NCBI RefSeq assembly: GCF_005049045.1
Contig: NZ_SUPK01000010.1
Location: forward strand, 62,001 to 126,000
Origin: Cohnella pontilimi
GTDB lineage: Bacteria; Bacillota; Bacilli; Paenibacillales; Paenibacillaceae
Direction: 5' to 3'
Length of the DNA: 64,000 nucleotides
Translations under genes and position numbers: made by a program
Shown here: positions 44,164-53,207 of the stretch, piece by piece
Layout of the letters: each line of letters opens with the position of its first letter
Position numbering within the stretch: the first letter of the stretch is position 1
Notes under the pieces: generated by a model
Database searches by the model: none
What the model was told of the DNA's origin: nothing
The model's input: the letters and a program-made list of their open reading frames with translations, nothing else

Positions 44164-45626
44164 ACAGCATCCAGAAGAAAATATGGTCACTAGCCGGTAT
44201 CGTCCTGTTCATCATGGTGGTCATCTGGACCACTCTCACCTATTACAACCAGAAAACGCAGGACCATTACAACGAAATTCTGCAGCGTTACCTGCGGATG
44301 AACGAAGTGTCTCAGGCCAGCCAACAGGCGGTCACGGCGCTCAACAACTACTTGCTCTCGTCGTCCCAGGACAATCTCAGCCAGTTGGAACGGAGCCAGC
44401 AGCAGCTGCGCAAGGTGAAGCTCCAAATTTTCGATTTGAGAAACACGGAGAACGATTTCGCGCTTACCAATTACATGAACCTGATCGACAGTCTCGTGGA
44501 GACGACGGATCGGTCGCACATGTTTCTTACGGAGAAGGATACCGAGGATTCGGTCAAGGCGTTCGATGAAGCGACGCGCATCTCCAAATACATATCCGAC
44601 ATGACGCTGACCTTGCTCGACAAGGATCTGAAAACGTACGACCGCTTCTACCGCGGTATCATCGAGCAGTCGAAGGCGCTCAACGAACTCGGGATTTGGC
44701 TGCTTTTGACGATCACGTTCCTGCTGCTCCTGTTCACCTACTGGTTTTCCTTGAGCATTACGCGGCCGGTGCTGAAATTAACGCAGGCGGCGAAGGAACT
44801 ATCCCGCGGCCGGTTCGATTTGCAGGTCGAGGTCGCGTCCAATGACGAAATTTCCTTTCTGGCCAAGATGTTCGACCGCATGCGGATCAACATCAATAAC
44901 TTGATTGTTGAAATCCAGCAGAAGGCGCAGCTGGAGAATGAACTGCAGCAGAACAAGCTTCTGCTGCGGGAGAGCCAGCTTCGCAGTCTGCAAAGTCAGA
45001 TCAATCCGCACTTTTTGTTCAATACGCTGGATACGCTGTCCAAGAAGGCTTACTTGGAAGGGTCCGAGGAAACAAGCGACCTGCTGGCGAGCGTCGCGGG
45101 CTTGTTGCGTTACAACCTGAAACGGCTGGACCGGTCCGTCACGCTCTATGAAGAAGTCAAAGTGCTGCGCCAGTACATGGAAATCCAGAAAACCCGGTTC
45201 ACCGATCGGCTGCAATTCCATTCGGATATCGATGAATCTTGCCTCTACGTGCAAATCCCCGGGTTAACCCTGCAGCCGATCGTGGAGAATGCCGTCATTC
45301 ATGCGGTCGAACCCAGCGAGGAAGGCGGAACGATCCGATTCCGCATCCGGAACGACGGCGAGCGGGTCACGATCGAAATCACAGATGACGGACCGGGGAT
45401 GCCCGAGAATAAAATCCGGCAAATCCTGGAGGAGCACCCGGTGGATTCGGAAGGTCATTCCACGGGGATCGGGTTCAGCAACGTCGTTCGAAGGCTCCGG
45501 CTTTTTTATGGTCTAGACGACGTCATTGAGATCGAGAGTGAAACAGGCAGAGGAACGATGGTCCGCATGAAAATACCGAAAACAAGGGGAACCGAAGAGG
45601 ATGATAAAGCTCTTGATCGTGGATGA
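44160..45626 (+). CDS. LytS/YesM-type sensor histidine kinase
   Basis: 488 aa. TM1 at about residues 8-28, an extracellular helical domain, TM2 near 180-202, HAMP, then a coiled coil into the His_kinase domain with phospho-His284 in LQSQINPHFLFNTLDTLSKK. The HATPase domain has NAVIHAVEPSEEGG and DDGPGMPENKI. Starts at ATGA overlapping the sensor gene and shares 26 bases with the regulator gene. It most likely receives the signal from the anchored binding protein. Confidence 0.94.
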   Translation: MNSIQKKIWSLAGIVLFIMVVIWTTLTYYNQKTQDHYNEILQRYLRMNEVSQASQQAVTALNNYLLSSSQDNLSQLERSQQQLRKVKLQIFDLRNTENDFALTNYMNLIDSLVETTDRSHMFLTEKDTEDSVKAFDEATRISKYISDMTLTLLDKDLKTYDRFYRGIIEQSKALNELGIWLLLTITFLLLLFTYWFSLSITRPVLKLTQAAKELSRGRFDLQVEVASNDEISFLAKMFDRMRININNLIVEIQQKAQLENELQQNKLLLRESQLRSLQSQINPHFLFNTLDTLSKKAYLEGSEETSDLLASVAGLLRYNLKRLDRSVTLYEEVKVLRQYMEIQKTRFTDRLQFHSDIDESCLYVQIPGLTLQPIVENAVIHAVEPSEEGGTIRFRIRNDGERVTIEITDDGPGMPENKIRQILEEHPVDSEGHSTGIGFSNVVRRLRLFYGLDDVIEIESETGRGTMVRMKIPKTRGTEEDDKALDRG

Positions 45627-47142
45627 CGAGCAGATCGAGCGGGAAGGTCTGATGGCGATTCTGCGCAATGGTTTTCCCGACCTGGTCTTCGAGCAGGCGA
45701 GGAACGGGAAAATCGCCGTCGATTTGGTGAAGCGGTTTCGTCCGGACCTGATCCTGATGGATATCAAGATGCCGGGGATGAGCGGTCTGGAAGCCGTCGA
45801 AATCATCGGCGCCGAAGATCCGGACGTCAAATTCATTATGGTAACGGCGTACGATACTTTCGACTACGCGCGGAGAGCAATCAAGCTGGGCGTGAAGGAT
45901 TATTTGCTGAAGCCGAGCAAGGCGAGCGAGATTGTCGATACGGTGGGGAAAGTGCTGAAACTGATCGAAGAGGAGCGTGAATCGCGCATCGCGAGCAATC
46001 TGCAGCGCGACGCTCTCCGTAAGATGCTGCCGGTTGTCGAGACCGACGTCGTCACCCAGCTGCTGTTCGATCACGTTCATGAGGTCCATCTGGACGAACT
46101 GGTTGGATTGCTCGGCGTCAGCACCTCGAACGAGAAGTTCGCGATGACCGTCCTGCTGCCGCCGGGATCGGAAGGCGTGTATTCCGCGGTCAAGGAGAAG
46201 GTCAGGCAGACGGGGAGCGGTTGGGTCGGTGCGCTGTACGGCCGCCAAATTCCGGTCATCGCGTTTCGGGACTCGGACAAGTCGTATCGTTCCCAAGCCG
46301 TCGGCATGGCGCGCGACCTGTTGTCCGTGGCTGGAGCAGTGGCCGGAACCGGCTGGTTCGTCGGCATCGGAAACGTCTGCGCCTCGCTGGAGCAGATCCG
46401 GCAGTCTTATCAGGAGGCGCTCATCGCGTCCATGGATCCGTCTCTGCCGGTCAAGTACCGATTCTACGCCGATACGCCGGTTCTCAACCTCGCGAATGAC
46501 GGCCAGTCGGCCAAACAGACGGAAAAGCAGTTCTTCGACCGGATCCGGCTCGGTCATTGGGAGCAAGTCCGTGCGGATGTGATGGAATTTATCCGGCGGT
46601 TCGAGAATGAAGGCGTCGATTTGCTGCAAGCCCAACAACGCGTTCTCGGATTGCTTTGGATTGTGTCGCGGGTGTTGCTAGAGATGGGAATCGAGATTGA
46701 CACGCCCTTGTTTGCTTACCAATCTCAGGATTACCGGCAGCTGCACGCCGAAACGGGTCAGCTGCTGGGCGGCATGCAGCGACTATTCGTATCTTATCAG
46801 GAACGTATTGCGCCAGACTCGATCCAGCAAATCAAGCAATATATCGTCGAGCATTCCCACCAAGACGTCACATTGGAAACGATCGGGAAGATAGTGAGCC
46901 TGAGCCCTTTCTATATCAGTAAAATGTTCAAAGAACAGCTGGGTGTCAACTATATCGATTTCCTCACCGAATGCCGGATCGAGAAGGCGAAGAAGCTGAT
47001 GGCCGATCCCGACCGGAGCATGAAGGAAATCACGTTCGAGGTCGGCTACCATGATCCAAACTATTTCAGCAAAGTATTCAAGAAAATATGCGATGTGTCG
47101 CCGACGGAGTACCGGAAAATGCTGCTGGGGAAAAAGGGATGA
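45601..47142 (+). CDS. YesN-type response regulator (receiver plus AraC HTH)
   Basis: 513 aa. The receiver domain has Asp54 in DLILMDIKMPG and an LLIVDDEQIEREG start. A long middle region follows, then an AraC double HTH at about residues 408-510 (HSHQDVTLETIGKIVSLSPF; MKEITFEVGYHDPNYFSKVF). The start is inside the end of the kinase gene. It should activate the binding-protein and ABC genes downstream. Confidence 0.94.
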   Translation: MIKLLIVDDEQIEREGLMAILRNGFPDLVFEQARNGKIAVDLVKRFRPDLILMDIKMPGMSGLEAVEIIGAEDPDVKFIMVTAYDTFDYARRAIKLGVKDYLLKPSKASEIVDTVGKVLKLIEEERESRIASNLQRDALRKMLPVVETDVVTQLLFDHVHEVHLDELVGLLGVSTSNEKFAMTVLLPPGSEGVYSAVKEKVRQTGSGWVGALYGRQIPVIAFRDSDKSYRSQAVGMARDLLSVAGAVAGTGWFVGIGNVCASLEQIRQSYQEALIASMDPSLPVKYRFYADTPVLNLANDGQSAKQTEKQFFDRIRLGHWEQVRADVMEFIRRFENEGVDLLQAQQRVLGLLWIVSRVLLEMGIEIDTPLFAYQSQDYRQLHAETGQLLGGMQRLFVSYQERIAPDSIQQIKQYIVEHSHQDVTLETIGKIVSLSPFYISKMFKEQLGVNYIDFLTECRIEKAKKLMADPDRSMKEITFEVGYHDPNYFSKVFKKICDVSPTEYRKMLLGKKG

Positions 47143-47178
47143 GCGGCCGGTGAGTTCGAAGCGAAGGGGGAGAAACGG

Positions 47179-48300
47179 ATGCGGATACGGAAACAGACGG
47201 GCTTGGGGCGCGTCTCATTCCTCGGAATGGCCCTGGCTCTGCTGCTGGCTAGCTTATTGCAGGCGTGCACGGGCAACGGCGCGGTGAACGAGCCGGCACC
47301 GACGCCAGCAGCCTCGCCCCGCGGAGGGATCGGCGGCGACCCGTCCACAGGCAAAGACGACAAGATCAAGGTCGGCTTCTCCATGGATACTTTGAAGGAG
47401 GAGCGCTGGCTGAAAGACCGCGACCTGTTCAAGGCCGCGGTGGAATCGCTCGGCGCCGAAGTGGTCATCATGGCGGCGAACGGCGACGATGCCCAGCAAA
47501 TCTCGCAAGCCGAGACAATGATCAGCCAGGGCGTTGACGTCCTGGTCGTCGTGCCCCATAATGCCGAGGCCATGGCGGCCATCGTCAAAAAAGCCCATTC
47601 CGCCGGTATTAAAGTGCTCGCTTATGACCGTCTGGTCAAGAACGCCGACATTGACCTGTACGTGTCGTTCGACAACGAAATGGTCGGGAAGCTTCAGACG
47701 CAAGCCATTACGCGATTGGTGCCCAAAGGAAAATATGTGTACATCGGCGGCGCGGATACGGACAACAATGCCCATATGATGAAGGAAGGCGTGTTTACGA
47801 TCCTGCAGCCGTCGATCGATAAGGGAGACATTACCGTCGTCTACGACCAATGGACGAAGGACTGGCTGACCGCGAATTCGCTCGCCAACATGAGAGCGGC
47901 GCTCAAAGCCAACGGAAACCGGATCGACGCGGTGATCGCCGCCAACGATGCAACGGCGGGGAGCGCCATTGAAGCCTTGAAGGAGCAGGGGCTCGCTGGA
48001 CGCGTTCCGGTAGCCGGGCAGGATGCGGAGCTTGCGGCCGCCCAGCGCATCGTCGAGGGCACGCAGACGATGACCGTGTACAAGCCGATCAAGCGGCTGG
48101 CCGAGAAGGCGGCAGAGCTTGCGCTCAAGCTGGCCAAGGGCGAAAGCGCCGGAGCCGACCGGAAAGTGAACAACGGAAAAATCGAAGTGCCGTCCGTGCT
48201 GCTTCCGCCGATTGCCGTGGATAAAACGAACATCGATGACACGATTATCGCCGACGGATTCCATTCCCGTGAGGACGTCTATAAGAACGTAAAAAAATAA
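47179..48300 (+). CDS. sugar-binding lipoprotein 1 (XylF/ChvE-like)
   Basis: 373 aa. The signal ends in the lipobox LLQAC (about residue 31), then a Pro/Gly-rich linker and a Peripla_BP_4 domain: KVGFSMDTLKEERWLKDRDL, DVLVVVPHNAEAMAAIV, GIKVLAYDRLVKNADIDLYV and VAGQDAELAAAQRI fit the XylF family. AAGGGGGAG precedes the ATG, 36 bases after the regulator gene, so it is cotranscribed with the sensory genes. A separate promoter region then precedes the second binding protein. May be an alternative or sensing ligand carrier. Confidence 0.92.
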   Translation: MRIRKQTGLGRVSFLGMALALLLASLLQACTGNGAVNEPAPTPAASPRGGIGGDPSTGKDDKIKVGFSMDTLKEERWLKDRDLFKAAVESLGAEVVIMAANGDDAQQISQAETMISQGVDVLVVVPHNAEAMAAIVKKAHSAGIKVLAYDRLVKNADIDLYVSFDNEMVGKLQTQAITRLVPKGKYVYIGGADTDNNAHMMKEGVFTILQPSIDKGDITVVYDQWTKDWLTANSLANMRAALKANGNRIDAVIAANDATAGSAIEALKEQGLAGRVPVAGQDAELAAAQRIVEGTQTMTVYKPIKRLAEKAAELALKLAKGESAGADRKVNNGKIEVPSVLLPPIAVDKTNIDDTIIADGFHSREDVYKNVKK

Positions 48301-48339
48301 CCGCCAGTGTCAAAAAAGTATAGACGTTTGTAAAAAGTT

Positions 48340-48360
48340 ACTATTGTATAGCGCTTACAA
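48340..48360 (+). promoter_or_regulatory. candidate control region before sugar-binding lipoprotein 2
   Basis: TTGTAA (48328) and TTACAA (48355) form an interrupted inverted repeat around TGTATAGCGCTTACA, which resembles half of a cre site (three mismatches). It lies 67 bases before the gene and is a candidate YesN or CcpA target. Confidence 0.35.
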
Positions 48361-48426
48361 TCCTTTCGGGCGATGATATATTGGTCGTGTTACCCAATTT
48401 ATCCATTTCCGAAAGGGGTCCCCAGA

Positions 48427-49533
48427 ATGAAAAGAAGCTTCAAGACGATTGCTCTTCTGATGGTCGTGATGCTGTTCGCGGCACTGGTTGCGGCATGCGG
48501 CAATAAAAGCGGAAGCGGCAAAGTCAGCGTAGGTATCGTTTTGCCGACGAAAGACGAGCCGAGATGGGTGCAGGATGAGACGCGTTTCAAAGACGCGCTC
48601 AGCGGTACGAAATACACGACCGAAATCCTGTTCAGCCAGGGTTCCTCCGCGAAGGAGAAAGAAAACGTCGATACGCTGATCAGCAAAGGCATCAAAGTTC
48701 TTATCATCTGCCCGCAAGACGGCGATGCGGCCGCTGCTGCCGTAGAAGCCGCTAAGAAGGAAGGCATCACGGTTATCTCTTATGACCGCCTGATTACGAA
48801 CACTGACGCAGTCGACTACTACGTTACGTTCGACAGCCTCCAGGTAGGCGCTGCGCAAGCGCAATACCTGATCGACCACTCCAAAGGCAACGGCCAGCCG
48901 CTGTACCTGTACGCAGGTGCCTCTTCCGACAACAACGCGTTCCTGTTCTTCGAAGGCGCGTGGAAAGTGCTGCAGCCGAAAATCGCTGACGGCACGTTCA
49001 AAATCGCGAACTCCAGCGAAGCTGTTGCTCTGAAAGACAAAGCGGAACTCAGCCGCGACGAAATGGCGAAAATCATCGGCCAAGTCACGACGAACTGGGA
49101 TGCGAACGAGGCGAAAAACAAAGCGCAAACGCACCTTACGGCTGCTGCAGCCGACGCCAAAGGCGACGTTCTGATCCTGGCGCCGAACGACGGCACCGCC
49201 CGCTCCATCGCCGACGTATTCGCTTCCGACAGCGCGGTTACGAGTTACGTTGTAACCGGTCAGGATGCGGAAAAAGCTTCCATCCAGTACATCATTGACG
49301 GCAAGCAATCGATGACCGTGTTCAAAGACGTTCGGACGCTCGTCAAAGACGCAATGGGCATGGCAGTCGATGTGCTTGACGGCAATACGCCTGAGACGAC
49401 CGGCGAATATGACAACAAAAAAGTCAAAGTAAAAGCGAAGCAAACTCCGGTTATCACGGTCGACAAGGACAACGTGAAGAAAGAACTGGTAGAGTCCGGA
49501 TATTACAAAGCCGAAGACTTTAAGGGACTGTAA
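48427..49533 (+). CDS. sugar-binding lipoprotein 2 (XylF-like)
   Basis: 368 aa. Lipobox LVAAC near residue 22, then the XylF pattern VSVGIVLPTKDEPRWVQDET, KVLIICPQDGDAAAAAVEAA, VISYDRLITNTDAVDYYVTF and VVTGQDAEKASIQYII. Diverged from lipoprotein 1 but the same family. AAGGGGT precedes the ATG. Codon use is strongly biased to GCG/AAA/GAC-type codons, consistent with high expression. It is followed by a hairpin, then the ATPase and permease genes, so it is probably the main transporter receptor. Confidence 0.94.
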   Translation: MKRSFKTIALLMVVMLFAALVAACGNKSGSGKVSVGIVLPTKDEPRWVQDETRFKDALSGTKYTTEILFSQGSSAKEKENVDTLISKGIKVLIICPQDGDAAAAAVEAAKKEGITVISYDRLITNTDAVDYYVTFDSLQVGAAQAQYLIDHSKGNGQPLYLYAGASSDNNAFLFFEGAWKVLQPKIADGTFKIANSSEAVALKDKAELSRDEMAKIIGQVTTNWDANEAKNKAQTHLTAAAADAKGDVLILAPNDGTARSIADVFASDSAVTSYVVTGQDAEKASIQYIIDGKQSMTVFKDVRTLVKDAMGMAVDVLDGNTPETTGEYDNKKVKVKAKQTPVITVDKDNVKKELVESGYYKAEDFKGL

Positions 49534-49564
49534 GCCGCAAGACGCAACCGTAAATAATCCGCAT

Positions 49565-49603
49565 GGAATAGTGATAGATTCGCGTCTATCACTATTCCGT
49601 TTT
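49565..49603 (+). terminator. hairpin between binding protein 2 and the ABC ATPase
   Basis: 14-bp perfect stem GGAATAGTGATAGA/TCTATCACTATTCC with a six-base loop and short GTTTTCC. Could attenuate transcription or stabilise the upstream mRNA. Confidence 0.75.
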
Positions 49604-49641
49604 CCGCTAAGGCAACCGTTGTGGGGTAAGGAGTGCAAAAC

Positions 49642-51162
49642 ATGAGCGACTACATTTTAGAGATGAACAATATCTCCAAGGAATTCACGGGTGTCAAAGC
49701 GCTCAGCGACGTCAGCTTCAAAGTCAAGAGAGGCGAGATCCACTGCCTGGTCGGCGAGAATGGGGCGGGCAAGTCTACGTTGATGAAAGTGCTCAGCGGG
49801 GTTTATCCCTATGGGACGTACAAAGGCGATATCGTCTACAACGGCGAGGTGCAAACGTTTGGCAAAATCAGCGACAGCGTGAAAGCCGGCATCGTCATCA
49901 TTTACCAGGAGCTCGCGTTGTTCCCGGACTTGTCTGTGTACGAGAACATTTTCGTTGGCAACGAAGTGAAGCGCGGAGCTTTCGTGGATTGGAACCAAAC
50001 GATCGTTCAGGCGAAGGAAATGCTGAAGAAAGTAAAGCTGAACGTCAATCCTGAAACGCCGGTCAAAAACCTGGGGGTCGGCAAACAGCAGCTCGTGGAA
50101 ATCGCGAAGGCACTGAGCAAGGACGTCAAACTCCTCATTCTGGATGAGCCGACGGCGGCCCTCAATGAGAACGACAGCGAAAACCTGCTTGAGCTGCTGC
50201 GAGAATTGAAGAATCAAGGCATTACCTGCATCATGATCTCCCACAAGCTCAAAGAAGTCATCTCGATCGCCGACAAGGCGACGGTTCTCCGCGACGGCAA
50301 GACGATCTGCACGCTGGACGCTGCGAAAGGCGAAATCTCCGAGAGCGTCATTATCAAAAACATGGTCGGGCGCGATATCGAAGACATTTATCCCAAGAGA
50401 ACGAACAAACAGTTCGGCGACAAGATTCTGGAAATCAAGGATTGGTCTGCATACGATCCCCAAGCGGGCCGTAACGTTGTGAGCGGCGTGAACCTGCACG
50501 TGAAAAAAGGAGAAATCGTCGGGATAGCCGGCTTGATGGGCTCGGGACGGACGGAGCTTGCGCTCAGCATCTTCGGTAATCCCAGGTCCTATAAACTGAA
50601 AGGCGACTTGTTCGTCGACGGCTCCCCCGTCACGTTCAAGCATACGAGCGACGCGATCGAAGCGGGAATCGCCTATGTCACGGAAGACAGGAAAGGCGAC
50701 GGCTTGTTCCTGATTCAGGATATCAAAAGCAACATCACCGCGGCGAACCTGCAAGGCATCTCCTCGCGCGGTTGGGTCAATGACAACGAAGAAGTGAAGG
50801 TCGCCAACGAGTACAAGCAGTCCCTCTACGTGAAAGCTCCGTCCGTCGAGCAGATCGTCGGCAAGCTCAGCGGCGGCAACCAGCAGAAGGTATCGCTTGG
50901 CAAATGGCTGTTCGTCGGCCCTAAATTGTTGATTCTGGATGAGCCCACGCGCGGCATCGACGTAGGCGCCAAATTCGAAATCTATTCAATCATGAACAAG
51001 CTGATCAGCGAGGGTCTCAGCATCATCATGATCTCGTCCGAGCTGGGCGAGGTTCTCGGGATGAGCGACCGCATCTATGTCATGGCCGAAGGGAAGCTGA
51101 AGGGCGAGCTGCCCGCGGAAGAAGCCGACCAGGAAAAAATCATGCAATTCGCTACGCAATAG
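49642..51162 (+). CDS. xylG: sugar ABC transporter ATP-binding protein (XylG-like)
   Basis: 506 aa with two ABC domains, as in XylG/MglA/RbsA. Domain 1: Walker A GENGAGKST, Walker B LLILDEPTAAL. Domain 2: degenerate Walker A GLMGSGRTE, signature SGGNQQK, and LLILDEPTRGIDVG. TAAGGAG sits eight bases before the ATG. It energises the permease encoded 11 bases downstream. Sugar is assigned to the xylose group because of the sensor and binding-protein similarities; other pentoses or hexoses are possible. Confidence 0.94.
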   Translation: MSDYILEMNNISKEFTGVKALSDVSFKVKRGEIHCLVGENGAGKSTLMKVLSGVYPYGTYKGDIVYNGEVQTFGKISDSVKAGIVIIYQELALFPDLSVYENIFVGNEVKRGAFVDWNQTIVQAKEMLKKVKLNVNPETPVKNLGVGKQQLVEIAKALSKDVKLLILDEPTAALNENDSENLLELLRELKNQGITCIMISHKLKEVISIADKATVLRDGKTICTLDAAKGEISESVIIKNMVGRDIEDIYPKRTNKQFGDKILEIKDWSAYDPQAGRNVVSGVNLHVKKGEIVGIAGLMGSGRTELALSIFGNPRSYKLKGDLFVDGSPVTFKHTSDAIEAGIAYVTEDRKGDGLFLIQDIKSNITAANLQGISSRGWVNDNEEVKVANEYKQSLYVKAPSVEQIVGKLSGGNQQKVSLGKWLFVGPKLLILDEPTRGIDVGAKFEIYSIMNKLISEGLSIIMISSELGEVLGMSDRIYVMAEGKLKGELPAEEADQEKIMQFATQ

Positions 51163-51173
51163 GAGGAGCACCT

Positions 51174-52394
51174 ATGACCGTTTTCAATGAAGCAAGGACG
51201 CTAATCAAGGAGAACATCCGGGATGTTTTCAATGAAGCAAGGACGCTAATCAAGGAGAACATCCGGGATTACGGCATGTACATCGCCCTGTTCGTCATCA
51301 TGCTGACCTTCTCGATCATGACGGACGGCCTCTTCATGTCCTCCCGCAATATCAGCAACTTGTTGGATCAAATGGGCTTCATTGCCGTATTGGCAGTTGG
51401 CATGACGCTGGTCATTGTGATCCGACACATCGATTTGTCCGTCGGTTTTGCGGCCGGGTTTCTGGGCGCAATAGCCGCCATTTTACTTACGCAGGCAGGG
51501 GTTCCGTTCTACCTGACGATTCCGATCATCCTCGTACTCGGCGTCGTGGCCGGCATGTTCAATGGCGTGCTCGTCGCGTCGGTGGGCATTCCATCGTTCG
51601 TCGCTTCGCTCGCAGGGATGCTGATTTTCCGCGGGGCACTGCTCAGGGTAACGGAAGGCAGCGGCACGATTATCGTCAAGGACAACCATTTCAACGCGAT
51701 CGGCAACGGATATATCCCGGCGATTGCGAAGGTTGGCGGGTTGAGCCTGCTTTCTCTCATACTCGGCGGAGTCGCCATCCTGCTCTATATTTATTCCGAA
51801 ATGTCCAATCGCAGAAATAAGCTGAAGTACCAGTTTGAAGTCGTTTCCATCCCGATTTTCACTTTAAAAATCTTGTTCGTCTCGGCTATCATCGCCTATA
51901 TTACTTGGATTATCGCAGGTTACAACGGCTTCTCCTGGACGGTGATCATCGTGATGGCCGTTGTTGTGATCTATCATTTCCTCACGACCAAGACCGTACT
52001 CGGCAGACAAATCTACGCTGTCGGATCCAACCCGGAAGCCGCTCACCTGAGCGGGATTAACGTGAAGAAGATCACCTACATCGTGTTCGGTTCGATGGGC
52101 ATGCTCTCCGCGTTGTCCGGCATCTTGTACACGGCCCGTCTGCATTCCGCGACGACGACCGCCGGTACGCTGTTCGAACTGGACGCGATCGCAGCGGCTT
52201 ACGTAGGCGGCGTCTCCGCGGCCGGCGGTGTCGGCAAAGTCACCGGCTCCATCATCGGTGCGCTCGTCATGACTTCGTTGTCCAGCGGCATGAACCTGCT
52301 AGGCGTAGGCATCTCCTATCAATACATGATCCGCGGCGGCGTATTGGCGGCAGCGGTCATTTTCGACGTTATGACACGTAAGAAGAGAGGTTAA
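51174..52394 (+). CDS. xylH: sugar ABC transporter permease (XylH-like)
   Basis: 406 aa, about 10 membrane segments, with the family signatures VLAVGMTLVIVIRHIDLSVG and GSNPEAAHLSGINVKKITYI. The cytoplasmic N-terminus contains FNEARTLIKENIRDV twice in tandem, because the DNA has a perfect 45-bp direct repeat (51180-51269); one copy would be the expected protein. AGGAGGAG precedes the ATG. Last gene of the transport operon, followed by a terminator. Confidence 0.94.
   Translation: MTVFNEARTLIKENIRDVFNEARTLIKENIRDYGMYIALFVIMLTFSIMTDGLFMSSRNISNLLDQMGFIAVLAVGMTLVIVIRHIDLSVGFAAGFLGAIAAILLTQAGVPFYLTIPIILVLGVVAGMFNGVLVASVGIPSFVASLAGMLIFRGALLRVTEGSGTIIVKDNHFNAIGNGYIPAIAKVGGLSLLSLILGGVAILLYIYSEMSNRRNKLKYQFEVVSIPIFTLKILFVSAIIAYITWIIAGYNGFSWTVIIVMAVVVIYHFLTTKTVLGRQIYAVGSNPEAAHLSGINVKKITYIVFGSMGMLSALSGILYTARLHSATTTAGTLFELDAIAAAYVGGVSAAGGVGKVTGSIIGALVMTSLSSGMNLLGVGISYQYMIRGGVLAAAVIFDVMTRKKRG
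51180..51269 (+). repeat. perfect tandem duplication, 2 x 45 bp, in frame
   Basis: Unit 1 is 51180-51224 and unit 2 is 51225-51269; they are identical, begin GTTTTCAATGAAGC and end CATCCGGGAT. The duplication adds 15 residues to the permease N-terminus without changing frame. Confidence 0.95.
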
Positions 52395-52409
52395 TATACC
52401 CTACAAGGA

Positions 52410-52448
52410 AGGCCGGAATCCTCAGGGGAGGAGTTCCGGCCTTATTTA
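52410..52448 (+). terminator. terminator after the sugar ABC operon
   Basis: AAGGCCGGAA/TTCCGGCCTT stem followed by ATTT; weak T-run. Also faces the convergent exonuclease gene. Confidence 0.8.
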
Positions 52449-52451
52449 CGT

Positions 52452-53207
52452 TCAAAGCTCCGCTTCCAAAATAACAGGGCAATGGTCGCTGCCGGTCACA
52501 TGACAGTCGATCCGAGCATCCGTCAGCATGGGAGCGAGTCTGGCGGAAGCCAGAAAATAATCGATTCTCCAGCCTACGTTCCGCTCCCGCACTTTCGGCA
52601 TATTCGACCACCAAGAGTAAACGTCTGTGCGATCCGGATAGAAATGACGGAACGTATCGATGAAGCCGGCCTCGAGCAATCCGGTCATTTTGCCTCGTTC
52701 CTCATCCGTGAAGCCGGAGTTGCCCCGATTGGACTTCCAGTTCTTGATATCGATCTCCTGGTGGGCGACGTTCAAATCGCCGCAGGCGATGACGGGCTTC
52801 CGCGCATCCAGCTCTTGAAGGTAGCGGAGAAACCGGTCCTCCCACTCCAGCCGGTAGTCCAGCCGGGATAAATCGCGCTTCGCATTTGGCGTATAGACGT
52901 TGACCAAATAGAAAGCGTCAAACTCCAGCGTGATGATGCGTCCCTCAGGCTCGGTTTCCTCTTCCATTCCGTACCGCACCGACAGCGGCTCCTGCTTTGT
53001 AAATACGGCGGTCCCGGAGTACCCTTTTTTCTCCGCATAGTTCCAATACTGCCGATATTGTTCGCCATGATCGAGGGTGATTTGTCCTTCTTGCAGCTTC
53101 GTCTCCTGAACGCAGAAAATATCGGCGTCCACCTCTTTGAAATATTCGTTGAAGCCTTTGTTCACGCAAGCCCTTAGTCCGTTCACATTCCAAGATACGA
53201 GTCTCAT
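52452..53207 (-). CDS. exodeoxyribonuclease III / AP endonuclease
   Basis: 251 aa, standard ExoIII/ExoA length. The motifs WNVNGLRA, CVQETKLQ, YTPNAKRDLSRLDYRLEW, CGDLNVAH, WRIDYFLAS and GSDHCPV cover all catalytic residues of the Xth family. It cuts abasic sites in DNA repair and has 3'-5' exonuclease activity. The start is set by homology (MRLVSWNVNG) and a four-base overlap with the upstream exonuclease gene; a longer reading frame upstream is not used. Confidence 0.96.
   Translation of the reverse strand: MRLVSWNVNGLRACVNKGFNEYFKEVDADIFCVQETKLQEGQITLDHGEQYRQYWNYAEKKGYSGTAVFTKQEPLSVRYGMEEETEPEGRIITLEFDAFYLVNVYTPNAKRDLSRLDYRLEWEDRFLRYLQELDARKPVIACGDLNVAHQEIDIKNWKSNRGNSGFTDEERGKMTGLLEAGFIDTFRHFYPDRTDVYSWWSNMPKVRERNVGWRIDYFLASARLAPMLTDARIDCHVTGSDHCPVILEAEL

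Noticed and set aside
43039..44190. 383-aa minus-strand ORF (also 45523-46638, 47254-48264 and 58418-59533 minus)
   Set aside because: Shadows of well-supported plus-strand genes, rich in His/Arg and without start signals.
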